Notes under the pieces: model-generated
Database searches by the model: none
What the model was told of the DNA's origin: nothing
What the model saw: only the letters and a program-made list of their open reading frames with translations
Assembly: GCA_902765215.1 (NCBI GenBank)
Contig: CACWZA010000027.1
Coordinates: forward strand, 1 to 38,732
Source of the DNA: an uncultured bacterium
Lineage (GTDB): Bacteria > Cyanobacteriota > Vampirovibrionia > Gastranaerophilales > Gastranaerophilaceae
Direction: 5' to 3'
DNA length: 38,732 nt
Part shown: positions 31,750-38,732 of the stretch, piece after piece
How positions within the stretch are numbered: position 1 is the stretch's first letter
Layout: each line of letters begins with the position of its first letter
Translations under genes and position numbers: made by a program

Positions 31750-32379
31750 ATGAAAGAACTGTTAAAAAAGTGTTTCGTTGAATTTATCGGAACATTTTTC
31801 TTGGTATTAACTGTCGGCTTAACAGCATGCGGAGCACACGCAACACCTATGGCACCAATCGCAATTGGTATTATACTTGCGGTAATGGTTTACGCAGGCG
31901 GTTATGTATCAGGCGGACACTATAACCCTGCCGTATCTTTAGCGGCAGCAATCAGAGGGGCATTAGACTGGAAAGATATTATCCCTTACTGGTTTGCACA
32001 ACTGCTTGCAGGCGGGGTAGCAGCACTCACAGTATTACACTTTACGGAAGTTGCACCTGCTCCTGAAGCAGATTTGTGCCTGTGCTGTCTTATTCTGTTT
32101 GAATTTCTCTTCACTTTTGCTCTTTGCTATGTTGTTCTTCATACTGCAACATCAAAAGAAACAGAAGGAAATTCTTACTTCGGGTTTGCAATCGGTGCAA
32201 CCGTAATGGTTGGCGCATTTGCATCTGCAGGAATCTGCTATGGTGCTTTCAACCCTGCTGTTGCATTAGGACTTCTCACTATGTCCGCAGCATCAGCTAA
32301 AATTATCGGCATCACTGCTCTTACTAACATAATTGCAGGTGCCGCTGCTGCAGGAGTTTACAAACTTACGGAAAAATAA
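31750..32379 (+). CDS. Aquaporin / MIP-family channel with NPAV second motif
   Basis: 209 residues, six membrane segments. The two half-helix motifs are HYNPAVS (about residue 62) and AFNPAVA (about 164). In most aquaporins the second is NPAR, whose Arg forms the selectivity filter; here Val replaces it, so selectivity for water may be altered or widened to other small solutes or gases. The frame extends to an ATG at 31735, but GGAGGG lies 7-8 bases before 31750, so that ATG is chosen. TATAAT at 31694-31699 is a likely -10 box. A hairpin terminator follows. Confidence 0.92.
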   Translation: MKELLKKCFVEFIGTFFLVLTVGLTACGAHATPMAPIAIGIILAVMVYAGGYVSGGHYNPAVSLAAAIRGALDWKDIIPYWFAQLLAGGVAALTVLHFTEVAPAPEADLCLCCLILFEFLFTFALCYVVLHTATSKETEGNSYFGFAIGATVMVGAFASAGICYGAFNPAVALGLLTMSAASAKIIGITALTNIIAGAAAAGVYKLTEK

Positions 32380-32411
32380 TCTTTCAGTTGTTTTAGCTGA
32401 ATTATGATATG

Positions 32412-32445
32412 GGACGGGTTTGACAATCGTCAGGCCCGTTTCCTT
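32412..32445 (+). terminator. Terminator after the aquaporin gene
   Basis: ACGGGTTTGAC and GTCAGGCCCGT pair over 11 positions with two G-U pairs around AATC, followed by TTTCCTTTATT. Confidence 0.78.
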
Positions 32446-32461
32446 TATTAATACTTCACTA

Positions 32462-32489
32462 TTTACAAAATCAGAAAAACTGATAGAAT
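32462..32489 (+). promoter_or_regulatory. Promoter next to the start codon at 32496
   Basis: TTTACA at 32462-32467, 16-bp spacer, TAGAAT at 32484-32489. The ATG begins 7 bases after the -10 box, at the expected transcription start, with no Shine-Dalgarno. A leaderless mRNA is predicted. Confidence 0.45.
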
Positions 32490-32495
32490 ATAGAT

Positions 32496-32759
32496 ATGAA
32501 GAAATTTGTTTTATTTTTATCATTAATCAGTTTATCACTATCGTCAACGGCTTTTGCTATATACGATTTCTGCGAATCGCCTGCAGATTACAACACTTTC
32601 CCGCAGGCTTATGATGTCAGAACCGAATATTGGACGGACATTCCTAACTATAATTCCAACGACATTAAATTTGAAAACATGAAAAACGAAAATCCGGTTT
32701 TTCCGTTCAATAAGAAAAAGCAAAAACAAGACCAACAAAAAAATGAACCTGAAAAATAG
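32496..32759 (+). CDS. Small secreted protein
   Basis: 87 residues, unrecognised. A clear signal peptide: basic start MKKF, hydrophobic core LFLSLISLSLSSTAFA, with cleavage likely after AFA. The mature part (about 66 residues) has one Cys, an aromatic N-terminal half (YWTDIPNYN) and a Lys/Gln-rich disordered tail (KKKQKQDQQKNEPEK). It may be periplasmic or exported. The next gene, for a PilZ protein, starts 56 bp downstream and may have its own promoter. Confidence 0.72.
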   Translation: MKKFVLFLSLISLSLSSTAFAIYDFCESPADYNTFPQAYDVRTEYWTDIPNYNSNDIKFENMKNENPVFPFNKKKQKQDQQKNEPEK

Positions 32760-32815
32760 GTTATAACATGCCATAAATACTTTATCTTTACTGATTTTTC
32801 GGTTAGAATATAATT

Positions 32816-33412
32816 ATGAATTTGCTTGGAGAAAAACAAAAAACCAAAATTGTATCAGAGTCGGGTTTTGACACTCTTGATGCGGATTGTCAGATAAAAA
32901 AATTCTCAACCACAAAACTTGTATTGCAACTTTCTCCAAACCAAAAGAATGATTTTACTGATTTTAATGTCGGATATGAACTTGATGTAAAGGTATTTAC
33001 ACCAAAAGGAATACTTATTTTTAAATCATCAGTTCTAAAAATTAACTCAGGTAATGAGATGGAAATTTCATACAACGAGAAGGAAACAAGGCTGGAGGAT
33101 ACACGCCAAAACCCGCGTTATCAGTCTAATTGTCCGATAACAATCTTCCGTCCTCTGAACGGAAATATTGAATCACATTTGATTGATATTAGTGTACGCG
33201 GACTGAGATTCTATTCGGAAGTTCCGTTAGATGTTAATTCAGAATTTGAAATAATGTTGAATTTATCGGATACTATTGGTAAAATAATACTTACGGGACG
33301 AGTTCTCGATAAAAACGGATTACCTGAGGGGGTGCACCGTATGATTATTGAAAACATATCCTACTCTGACAGACAAAAATTAGTTGATTATTGTATGTCA
33401 CTTGCAAAATAG
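32816..33412 (+). CDS. PilZ-domain c-di-GMP receptor, YcgR-like
   Basis: 198 residues in two parts. The N-terminal ~90 residues form a beta-rich domain like the YcgR N-terminal (PilZN) domain. The C-terminal PilZ domain begins at RQNPR (97-101), the R-x3-R loop that clamps cyclic-di-GMP, and has DISVRG at 124-129 (D-x-S-x2-G). Both binding motifs are intact. YcgR-like proteins modulate motility, surface attachment or polysaccharide output; no flagellar or pilus gene is nearby. The ATG lacks a ribosome site and lies 6 bases after a TAGAAT -10-like box (32804-32809), again suggesting leaderless start. The TPR gene follows by 21 bp, so they may be cotranscribed. Confidence 0.87.
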   Translation: MNLLGEKQKTKIVSESGFDTLDADCQIKKFSTTKLVLQLSPNQKNDFTDFNVGYELDVKVFTPKGILIFKSSVLKINSGNEMEISYNEKETRLEDTRQNPRYQSNCPITIFRPLNGNIESHLIDISVRGLRFYSEVPLDVNSEFEIMLNLSDTIGKIILTGRVLDKNGLPEGVHRMIIENISYSDRQKLVDYCMSLAK

Positions 33413-33433
33413 ATTTATAACAAGGAAACCACA

Positions 33434-35023
33434 ATGAATAATACTATTGAAAATGAATCAGAAGAAAATAGCAGACGTCAGGATAAAGTAAAAAAAGCAA
33501 TCGAAAAATGTCAGCTTGATTTACAAAAAGAACCTAACAACGCAAAATTACATATAAGACTCGGTGATCTTTATATGGATTGGCATCTTGATATCTTTAA
33601 TTCATGCCAGTATATAGACGAGGCTATTACTGAATATCAGTGTGCGCTTGAAACTGCTATTGATTCTTATGAAATTTTCTATAAAATCGGTAAAGCACAG
33701 TTCTATAAAGGTGATTTGGATAAGGCAATCAATTACCTGAATATGGCTATCGAACAAAACAGCGAATATTCGGATGCTTACTATGTTTTAGCAGAAACCT
33801 ATACAAGAAAAGCATATTTCTTTGAAGCAATTCAGGCAGCAAAACAGGCTGTAAAATATAAGAAGTTCCGCAACTCAAGAGCACACTTCTTACTCCACAA
33901 ACTGTATCAGGCTTCTGCCTTCAAAAACTTTAAGGTTGGTTGTCAGGCAAAATTTGAACATATTCTTTCAATTTTGACCTTCTTATTTGACGGAAACGCA
34001 ATAAAGGCAGCGTTAAGAACCATTTCTTATTTGCAGTTCATGCCTGTACTCTTCCTTGCGTTTTACTATATTCAGCTGAGAAGAATTGATACGGCAATAG
34101 AATTGTACATAAAAACTATTGATAAAGCACCGGGATTTGTTCCGTTATATTGTCTGCTTGGGGATGCTTACCTTGCAATGGGACATTTTGAAGATGCAAT
34201 AACGGAATACAAAATGGCTATCTGGCTTGATAGTCTGAATATCCCTGCATACAGACATTTAAGTCAGGCATACGAAGAACAGGGTGACTACGACAGAGCG
34301 ATAGAAACATACCAAAAACTCATTTCTATCATGCCGACCGTACCTGATTTTCATTCAAATCTGGCAAACCTCTATTACATAAAAGGCGAATTTAAACTTG
34401 CTGTTGCACAATATCAGACAGCAATCACCCTTAACCCTAACAAACGCTGGACAAGTATTATTGCCCAAACACTGGGGTTTGTATATCAGGAAAACCAAAA
34501 CGATTTGGATGCGGCAATCTGTGCTTACCAAAACGCATACACAATGACTCCTGAGGATATTGATATTTATATCAACTTAGGTAGCGCTTTTTACGATAAA
34601 GAGGACTATGACAACGCATTATCTGTTTACAGAAAAGCATTAGAACTCGATCCTACAAACGCAAAAATTCACTGTAACCTTGCCTTCCTTCACTGGGGTA
34701 AAGGAAACACAAACGAAGCTATTAAAGAATACGAATTATCCATCAAATATGATGAAATGTATGATATTGCATACAATAACCTTGGGGTTATTTATCTTGA
34801 CGATTTAGGCAGAGTTCAAAAGGCAATAGAACTCTTCAGAAAATCTGCTGAATGTAACCCTAACTATGCTTTAGCACACTTCAACTTAGCAAGAGCAATC
34901 ACAATCGTCGGGGATAAGATTGAGGCAGCTAAACTTTATCAGATAGCACAGGATATAAACAAGGTAACAAACGAAATAGATCCGCAGGATATTGTGGATA
35001 AGATTAACGGATTATTCTCTTAG
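33434..35023 (+). CDS. TPR-repeat protein
   Basis: 529 residues made almost wholly of tetratricopeptide repeats, about nine to eleven 34-residue units. Clear examples: YKIGKAQFYKGDLDKAINYL (about 76), YCLLGDAYLAMGHFEDAITE (about 238), and LDPTNAKIHCNLAFLHWGKG (about 408). A highly charged ~20-residue lead has no signal peptide. TPR arrays bind partner proteins. Adjacent to a PilZ c-di-GMP receptor, it may be a scaffold of the same pathway, but this is inference. AAGGA lies upstream of the ATG, and 18 bp separate it from the ACT gene. Confidence 0.88.
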   Translation: MNNTIENESEENSRRQDKVKKAIEKCQLDLQKEPNNAKLHIRLGDLYMDWHLDIFNSCQYIDEAITEYQCALETAIDSYEIFYKIGKAQFYKGDLDKAINYLNMAIEQNSEYSDAYYVLAETYTRKAYFFEAIQAAKQAVKYKKFRNSRAHFLLHKLYQASAFKNFKVGCQAKFEHILSILTFLFDGNAIKAALRTISYLQFMPVLFLAFYYIQLRRIDTAIELYIKTIDKAPGFVPLYCLLGDAYLAMGHFEDAITEYKMAIWLDSLNIPAYRHLSQAYEEQGDYDRAIETYQKLISIMPTVPDFHSNLANLYYIKGEFKLAVAQYQTAITLNPNKRWTSIIAQTLGFVYQENQNDLDAAICAYQNAYTMTPEDIDIYINLGSAFYDKEDYDNALSVYRKALELDPTNAKIHCNLAFLHWGKGNTNEAIKEYELSIKYDEMYDIAYNNLGVIYLDDLGRVQKAIELFRKSAECNPNYALAHFNLARAITIVGDKIEAAKLYQIAQDINKVTNEIDPQDIVDKINGLFS

Positions 35024-35041
35024 GGGCAGGGGTAAATTATA

Positions 35042-35326
35042 ATGGAAACAAGCGATAAAATCATAATAACAGTTTCAGGCGCAGACAAAGTAGGTATCGT
35101 TGCAAAAGTGGCAACCCTGCTTGCCGAATGTCAGGTTAACATAGAAGATATCAAACAAACCCTTATGCAGGGACACTTTGTTATGTTTATGCTTTGCAGT
35201 ATGGCAAAGGCAAACAAATCATTAAAAGAGTTTCAGGTACTCCTGAAAGAAGAATGTAACAAAATGGGTATGGAAGCATGGGTTCAAAGAAAAGAAATCT
35301 TTGATAATATGCACACAGTTGGCTAA
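35042..35326 (+). CDS. ACT-domain regulatory protein (UPF0237-like)
   Basis: 94 residues, a single ACT domain: IITVSGADKVGIVAKVATLL is the ligand-binding beta-alpha start, and NIEDIKQTLMQGHFVMFML the second strand-helix. Small ACT proteins of this type are thought to bind amino acids; none has an enzymatic motif. The ribosome site (AGGGGCAGGGG) is purine-rich. Its stop codon is immediately followed by the stop codon of the convergent FkbM gene, with no base between (35326/35327). No terminator is visible there. Confidence 0.87.
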   Translation: METSDKIIITVSGADKVGIVAKVATLLAECQVNIEDIKQTLMQGHFVMFMLCSMAKANKSLKEFQVLLKEECNKMGMEAWVQRKEIFDNMHTVG

Positions 35327-36082
35327 CTATTTGCGAACGACTCTTATAAAACCTACATTTGCACCTAATTTCTCGTTAAACCACACAAAACCGTACTTAT
35401 CTAATATATCGGTTATTTGGGTATAACCTTTAAGATGCCATTCTATAAACAAAGCAGAAACCTTTGAAAGAAGCCCTGATTTATCCAGCTCATTCATACA
35501 AATATATTCTGCCCCCTCAATATCCATTTTTAAAACAATCGGGTTATCAGGATGAGAGTTAATAATCTCCCTTAAAAGGTCTGACGATTTCTTCAGTTCA
35601 ATCGTTGCCTGATGAACTTTATCAGGTTTCCTCACCTCAGCAAACTCGGGAACAACCGTATTTAATGCAGACAAATTCATATCATCAATTTCGCCCGTCA
35701 CAAGTGACATATTTTTATTAAACCACCCGTAAGGGTACAACTTTATCTTATCTTTCAGTTCAGGATTAAGTATTAAGTTTTTTTCAGCAGTTTTATAAAC
35801 ATCAGGGAACGGCTCATAAGCATACACCTGCTTAACCTTATCATTTGATGCCGCAAACAGGGCAGAATCAGCAATATTTGCCCCAACATCAACAAATATG
35901 GCATCATTAAGCCCGCTAAATTCGTAATCACGACGACCGAATACCTCGAAAAAGCCAATCATATTGACTATCTTTGAAAACTTTATACCATCAACAATAT
36001 AGCAGTCGTCTAAGTCATCCCACTCTAACGGGATACTAACTTGAAAAACTGCACCTCTGTGTCTGTCTTGAGTATCAGGCAT
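35327..36082 (-). CDS. FkbM-family methyltransferase
   Basis: 251 residues. SAM-binding motif I is FVDVGANIADSALFAA, the acidic motif II region is YAYEPFPDVYKTAEKN, and VLKMDIEGAEY is the FkbM-specific motif. Members methylate sugars or polyketide and peptide hydroxyl groups, often in surface glycan clusters. AGGGG lies 6 bases before the ATG, and the gene is 22 bp downstream of accC, so it is probably read from the efp-acc transcript, although its function looks unrelated. No other glycan gene is near. Confidence 0.88.
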   Translation of the reverse strand: MPDTQDRHRGAVFQVSIPLEWDDLDDCYIVDGIKFSKIVNMIGFFEVFGRRDYEFSGLNDAIFVDVGANIADSALFAASNDKVKQVYAYEPFPDVYKTAEKNLILNPELKDKIKLYPYGWFNKNMSLVTGEIDDMNLSALNTVVPEFAEVRKPDKVHQATIELKKSSDLLREIINSHPDNPIVLKMDIEGAEYICMNELDKSGLLSKVSALFIEWHLKGYTQITDILDKYGFVWFNEKLGANVGFIRVVRK

Positions 36083-36104
36083 AAATTCCCCTAAAATTCA
36101 GATA

Positions 36105-37457
36105 TTACTGTTCACTTTTTCTTTTATAATAGTCTTCTATAAAGCCTGTATTGAATTTACCGCTTATGAATACTTCATCTTCAATAATATCCTGATGGAA
36201 AGGGATTGTTGTACAAATTCCCGTGATAACATATTCCTTCAGCGCCTGATACATTCTTCTTCTTGCCTCAGTTCTTGTTTCGCCCCAGCAGATAAGTTTC
36301 CCTATCATTGAATCGTAATAAGGCGGAATTGAATACCCCGGATAAACATGAGAATCAACTCTTATTCCGAACCCGCCAGGAGCAAAGTATCCGTCAATCT
36401 TACCCGGACAAGGCATAAAATCTTTTTCAGGGTTTTCTGCATTGATACGACATTCAATAGCATGACCTCTCAACTGAATATCGTCCTGAGTATAACTCAA
36501 TTTTTCACCTGCAGCAACTCTTATCTGTTCACGAACAATATCAACTCTTGATATCATTTCAGTAACACAATGTTCCACCTGAACACGGGTATTCATTTCC
36601 ATAAAATACCATTTACCGTCGTGATCAAGTAAAAATTCACAAGTACCTGCACCTTCGTAATTGATTGCTTTCGCCGCACGAACAGCCGCAGCACCCATTT
36701 CTTTTCTTGTACTTTCATCAATCGCAGGTGATGGTGCTTCTTCTAACAGTTTTTGGTGTCGTCTTTGGATAGAACAATCTCTTTCGCCCAAGTGAATAAC
36801 ATTACCAAAACTGTCACCTAATACCTGAACCTCAATATGTCTTGGGTTTTCCAAAAACTTTTCAGCATAAACATCAGGGTTACCAAAGAAACTTTGAGCT
36901 TCCTGCTGACAAAGATTGAGGTTAGATTCAACATCTTCATCCGAACGGCAGACTCTCATACCTTTTCCGCCACCGCCTGCTGTAGCTTTAAGTATAATCG
37001 GATAGCCTACTTTGTTACCAAACTCCATTACTTCTTCAGGAGTTTTAACAATACCCGTCCCCGGAGTAACAGGAACATTATTTTCTATCATTGTCTTACG
37101 GGCAGTAGCCTTGTCGCCCATTTTCTTCATAGCATCAGATGTAGGGCCGATAAACTTTATACCACTTTGTTCACACAATTCGGCAAAATCAGCTCTTTCA
37201 GATAAAAAGCCATATCCCGGGTGAATTGCATCAGCGCCCGAAACTTCCGCAACTGCCATAATTCTGCTTATATCCAAATAACTTTCGCTGCTTGGGGCAG
37301 GCCCTATACAATATGCGTCCGTTGCCAATCTGACATGCAAAGATTGCGCATCAGCCTGTGAATAAATCGCAACTGTCGGTATTCCTAACTCACGGCAAGC
37401 TCTTATAACTCTTACCGCAATCTCTCCTCTGTTTGCTACTAATACTTTTTTTAACAT
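36105..37457 (-). CDS. accC: Acetyl-CoA carboxylase, biotin carboxylase subunit
   Basis: 450 residues from the ATG at 37457, preferred over an in-frame ATG at 37481 because AGGATAGGG lies directly upstream and the earlier ATG lies in a terminator-like hairpin. ATP-grasp enzyme that carboxylates biotin on AccB: GYGFLSERADFAE, the Gly-rich ATP loop KATAGGGGKGMR, HIEVQVLGD, the ERDCSIQRRHQK catalytic region and FMEMNTRVQVEH with the catalytic Glu/Arg. First committed step of fatty-acid synthesis. accA and accD are not in this window. Confidence 0.97.
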   Translation of the reverse strand: MLKKVLVANRGEIAVRVIRACRELGIPTVAIYSQADAQSLHVRLATDAYCIGPAPSSESYLDISRIMAVAEVSGADAIHPGYGFLSERADFAELCEQSGIKFIGPTSDAMKKMGDKATARKTMIENNVPVTPGTGIVKTPEEVMEFGNKVGYPIILKATAGGGGKGMRVCRSDEDVESNLNLCQQEAQSFFGNPDVYAEKFLENPRHIEVQVLGDSFGNVIHLGERDCSIQRRHQKLLEEAPSPAIDESTRKEMGAAAVRAAKAINYEGAGTCEFLLDHDGKWYFMEMNTRVQVEHCVTEMISRVDIVREQIRVAAGEKLSYTQDDIQLRGHAIECRINAENPEKDFMPCPGKIDGYFAPGGFGIRVDSHVYPGYSIPPYYDSMIGKLICWGETRTEARRRMYQALKEYVITGICTTIPFHQDIIEDEVFISGKFNTGFIEDYYKRKSEQ

Positions 37458-37480
37458 TTCCCTATCCTTTATTTTCGGCA

Positions 37481-37515
37481 TAAAAAAGGGCAGCCTAAAA
37501 GACTACCCTTTTTAA
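37481..37515 (-). terminator. Hairpin between accB and accC (terminator or attenuator)
   Basis: On the minus strand AAAAAGGGTAGTC and GGCTGCCCTTTTT pair over 13 positions (three G-U) around a TTTTA loop, followed by T residues, 3 bp past the accB stop. Because accC starts only 24 bp further and no separate promoter is obvious, it may be a leaky terminator setting the AccB:AccC ratio. Confidence 0.75.
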
Positions 37516-37517
37516 AA

Positions 37518-37970
37518 TTATTCTACATACATCAACGGCTGACCGTATTCAACAGGTTCACCGTCTGATACGCATATTTCTACAATCTTACCTGAGAACT
37601 CAGATTCGATTTCATTCATCATCTTCATTGCTTCTATAATACATACAATATCACCGGCTGAAACAGTATCACCCAATTTTACAAAAGGTTCTGCATCAGG
37701 CGACGGTTTGCTGTAAAAAGTACCTACCATTGGTGAAACTATGGCATTACCTTTCTTTGCTTCCTGCTTCGTTTCACCTGAAACAGACGGAGTCTGAACA
37801 GGAGCTGCAACAGGAGCAGAAGCAGCGACAGGAACACCTGCACTAATTACTTCAGGTAAGTCTTTTCTTATTGTAATTGCTTGTTCACCATCTTCCAATG
37901 ATATTTCAGTAAGTTCGTTATCAGCAATAATTTTTGCTAATTTTTCTATATATTCAGTTTCAAATTTCAT
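37518..37970 (-). CDS. accB: Biotin carboxyl carrier protein of acetyl-CoA carboxylase
   Basis: 150 residues, normal for BCCP. An N-terminal ~45-residue domain, a Pro/Ala/Val-rich flexible linker ([16 protein letters not shown]), then the biotinyl domain with the biotinylation site [10 protein letters not shown]; the Lys in AMKM carries biotin. The ribosome site AAGGAT lies 5 bases before the ATG. It is 20 bp downstream of efp; efp-accB neighbourhood is common in cyanobacteria. A hairpin follows before accC. Confidence 0.96.
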   Translation of the reverse strand: MKFETEYIEKLAKIIADNELTEISLEDGEQAITIRKDLPEVISAGVPVAASAPVAAPVQTPSVSGETKQEAKKGNAIVSPMVGTFYSKPSPDAEPFVKLGDTVSAGDIVCIIEAMKMMNEIESEFSGKIVEICVSDGEPVEYGQPLMYVE

Positions 37971-37990
37971 ATTTATCCTTTCAGCAAAGT

Positions 37991-38548
37991 TTATACTCTG
38001 TCTAAATATTCATTAGAACGGGTATCGACTCTGATTACATCTCCGTTTGATACAAAGAACGGTACATTAACAACAGCACCTGTTTCAAGTGTTGCAGGTT
38101 TAGTGCCGCCTTGTGCAGTATTACCCTTTTCTGCAGGAGGAGTATCAACAACTTCTAATTCAACGTGAGCAGGAATATCTACCCCGATGATACTTCCATC
38201 ATGCATAAGCACTTGTACTATCATATTTTCTTTCAGATATTTAATACCTGAACCGATTTGTGCTTCAGATAACTGCATTTGTTCATAAGATTCGTTATCC
38301 ATCATAACGAAGTCTTTACCTTCTTTATATAAGTATTGCATTTCGCGTCTGTCTAAAGTAGCCTTTGCAACTTTTTCACCGGCTCTGAATGTTTTTTCAA
38401 CAACCTGACCTGTTTCTACGTTCTTAAGTTTAGAACGAACAAAAGCTGCACCTTTACCCGGTTTTACGTGTAAAAATTCAACTACTGACCAAAGTCCGTT
38501 GTCTAATTGTAATGTCAAACCTGTTTTAAAATCGTTTACAGAAATCAT
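37991..38548 (-). CDS. efp: Translation elongation factor P
   Basis: 185 residues in three beta-barrel domains. The tip loop [13 protein letters not shown] holds Lys residues, where EF-P is modified or acts to relieve ribosome stalling at polyproline. The C-terminus has the conserved domain III ([24 protein letters not shown]). AAGGAG lies 6 bases before the ATG. TATAAT on the minus strand at 38571-38576 is a likely -10 box. It is the first gene of efp-accB-accC-FkbM. Confidence 0.97.
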   Translation of the reverse strand: MISVNDFKTGLTLQLDNGLWSVVEFLHVKPGKGAAFVRSKLKNVETGQVVEKTFRAGEKVAKATLDRREMQYLYKEGKDFVMMDNESYEQMQLSEAQIGSGIKYLKENMIVQVLMHDGSIIGVDIPAHVELEVVDTPPAEKGNTAQGGTKPATLETGAVVNVPFFVSNGDVIRVDTRSNEYLDRV

Positions 38549-38641
38549 ATAAGCTCCTTATTTTATTATGATTATACTTCTTTTTCTCAAATGATAACAT
38601 AAAAGCATTATTTTTCAAAATTCTTAGTAAACAATTGTTTA

Positions 38642-38732
38642 GGGGTAAATGTATAATTAACCCTCACCCGTATTTGTAAGAAATCAAAGATTTCTACAAC
38701 TACACCCTCCCCCTTTACATAGGGGGAGGGTA
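38642..38732 (-). repeat. 91-bp hairpin repeat, right copy
   Basis: Reverse complement of 9-99 with one mismatch (position 38704). It lies between the efp promoter region and the window end, and the similarity ends at 38641. The two copies face each other across the whole window. Confidence 0.9.

Overview
This looks like an AT-rich, fermentative bacterium. The best guess is a gut member of the non-photosynthetic cyanobacterial sister lineage (Gastranaerophilales / Vampirovibrionia, 'Melainabacteria'). The basis is the cyanobacteria-style efp-accB neighbourhood, a strictly fermentative gene set (AdhE, two [FeFe]-hydrogenase-type proteins, Rex, PPDK, ATP-dependent PEPCK, no respiratory genes), and many small orphan proteins, several with an N-terminal 'F-x-G' type motif. 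The lineage is an inference, not a proof.

Layout. 1-100 and 38642-38732 hold two inverted copies of one 91-bp hairpin repeat, so the window is probably a contig that stops at a dispersed repeat. 177-1496 is an NhaC-type antiporter. 1545-4182 holds three orphan genes on the minus strand. 4387-5982 is pckA. 6045-8105 is a pair of zinc alcohol/polyol dehydrogenases. 8182-9889 holds three orphan genes. 9995-12655 is ppdK, and 12808-14244 is a CstA-family transporter. A tRNA-Met gene lies at 14330-14403. It is followed by about 650 bp of scrambled tRNA-derived fragments interrupted by copies of a ~40-bp hairpin element, then a small orphan gene, the last ~40 codons of a tyrosine recombinase, and an amino-acid racemase.

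16853-26373 is the metabolic centrepiece: adhE, rex, a small [2Fe-2S] protein, a PAS-containing sensory [FeFe] hydrogenase (HydS), a SpoIIE-type PP2C phosphatase, a second [2Fe-2S] protein, a group-B-like [FeFe] hydrogenase, and an iron alcohol dehydrogenase. From rex onward the genes are tightly packed, like one operon. It looks like a redox/H2-sensing module joined to ethanol and H2 production. The 3' end of tRNA-Met plus its terminator (54 bp) is repeated directly at 26489-26543. The 12.1-kb block between could therefore be a decayed tRNA-targeted island, and the integrase remnant fits this.

26728-30558 holds a nitrilase-family amidase and three orphan genes, one with a JAMM-like HxHP...S..D motif and one with an internal duplication. 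30629-35326, on the plus strand, has ilvE, an unusual aquaporin, a small secreted protein, a PilZ c-di-GMP receptor, a TPR protein and an ACT-domain protein. 35327-38548, on the minus strand, has efp-accB-accC (translation and fatty-acid synthesis) followed by an FkbM methyltransferase.

How the genes fit together: PPDK and PEPCK set the PEP/pyruvate/oxaloacetate node. AdhE, Fe-ADH and the hydrogenase dispose of reducing equivalents as ethanol and H2. Rex (NADH) and HydS (H2 or redox) are the likely sensors.
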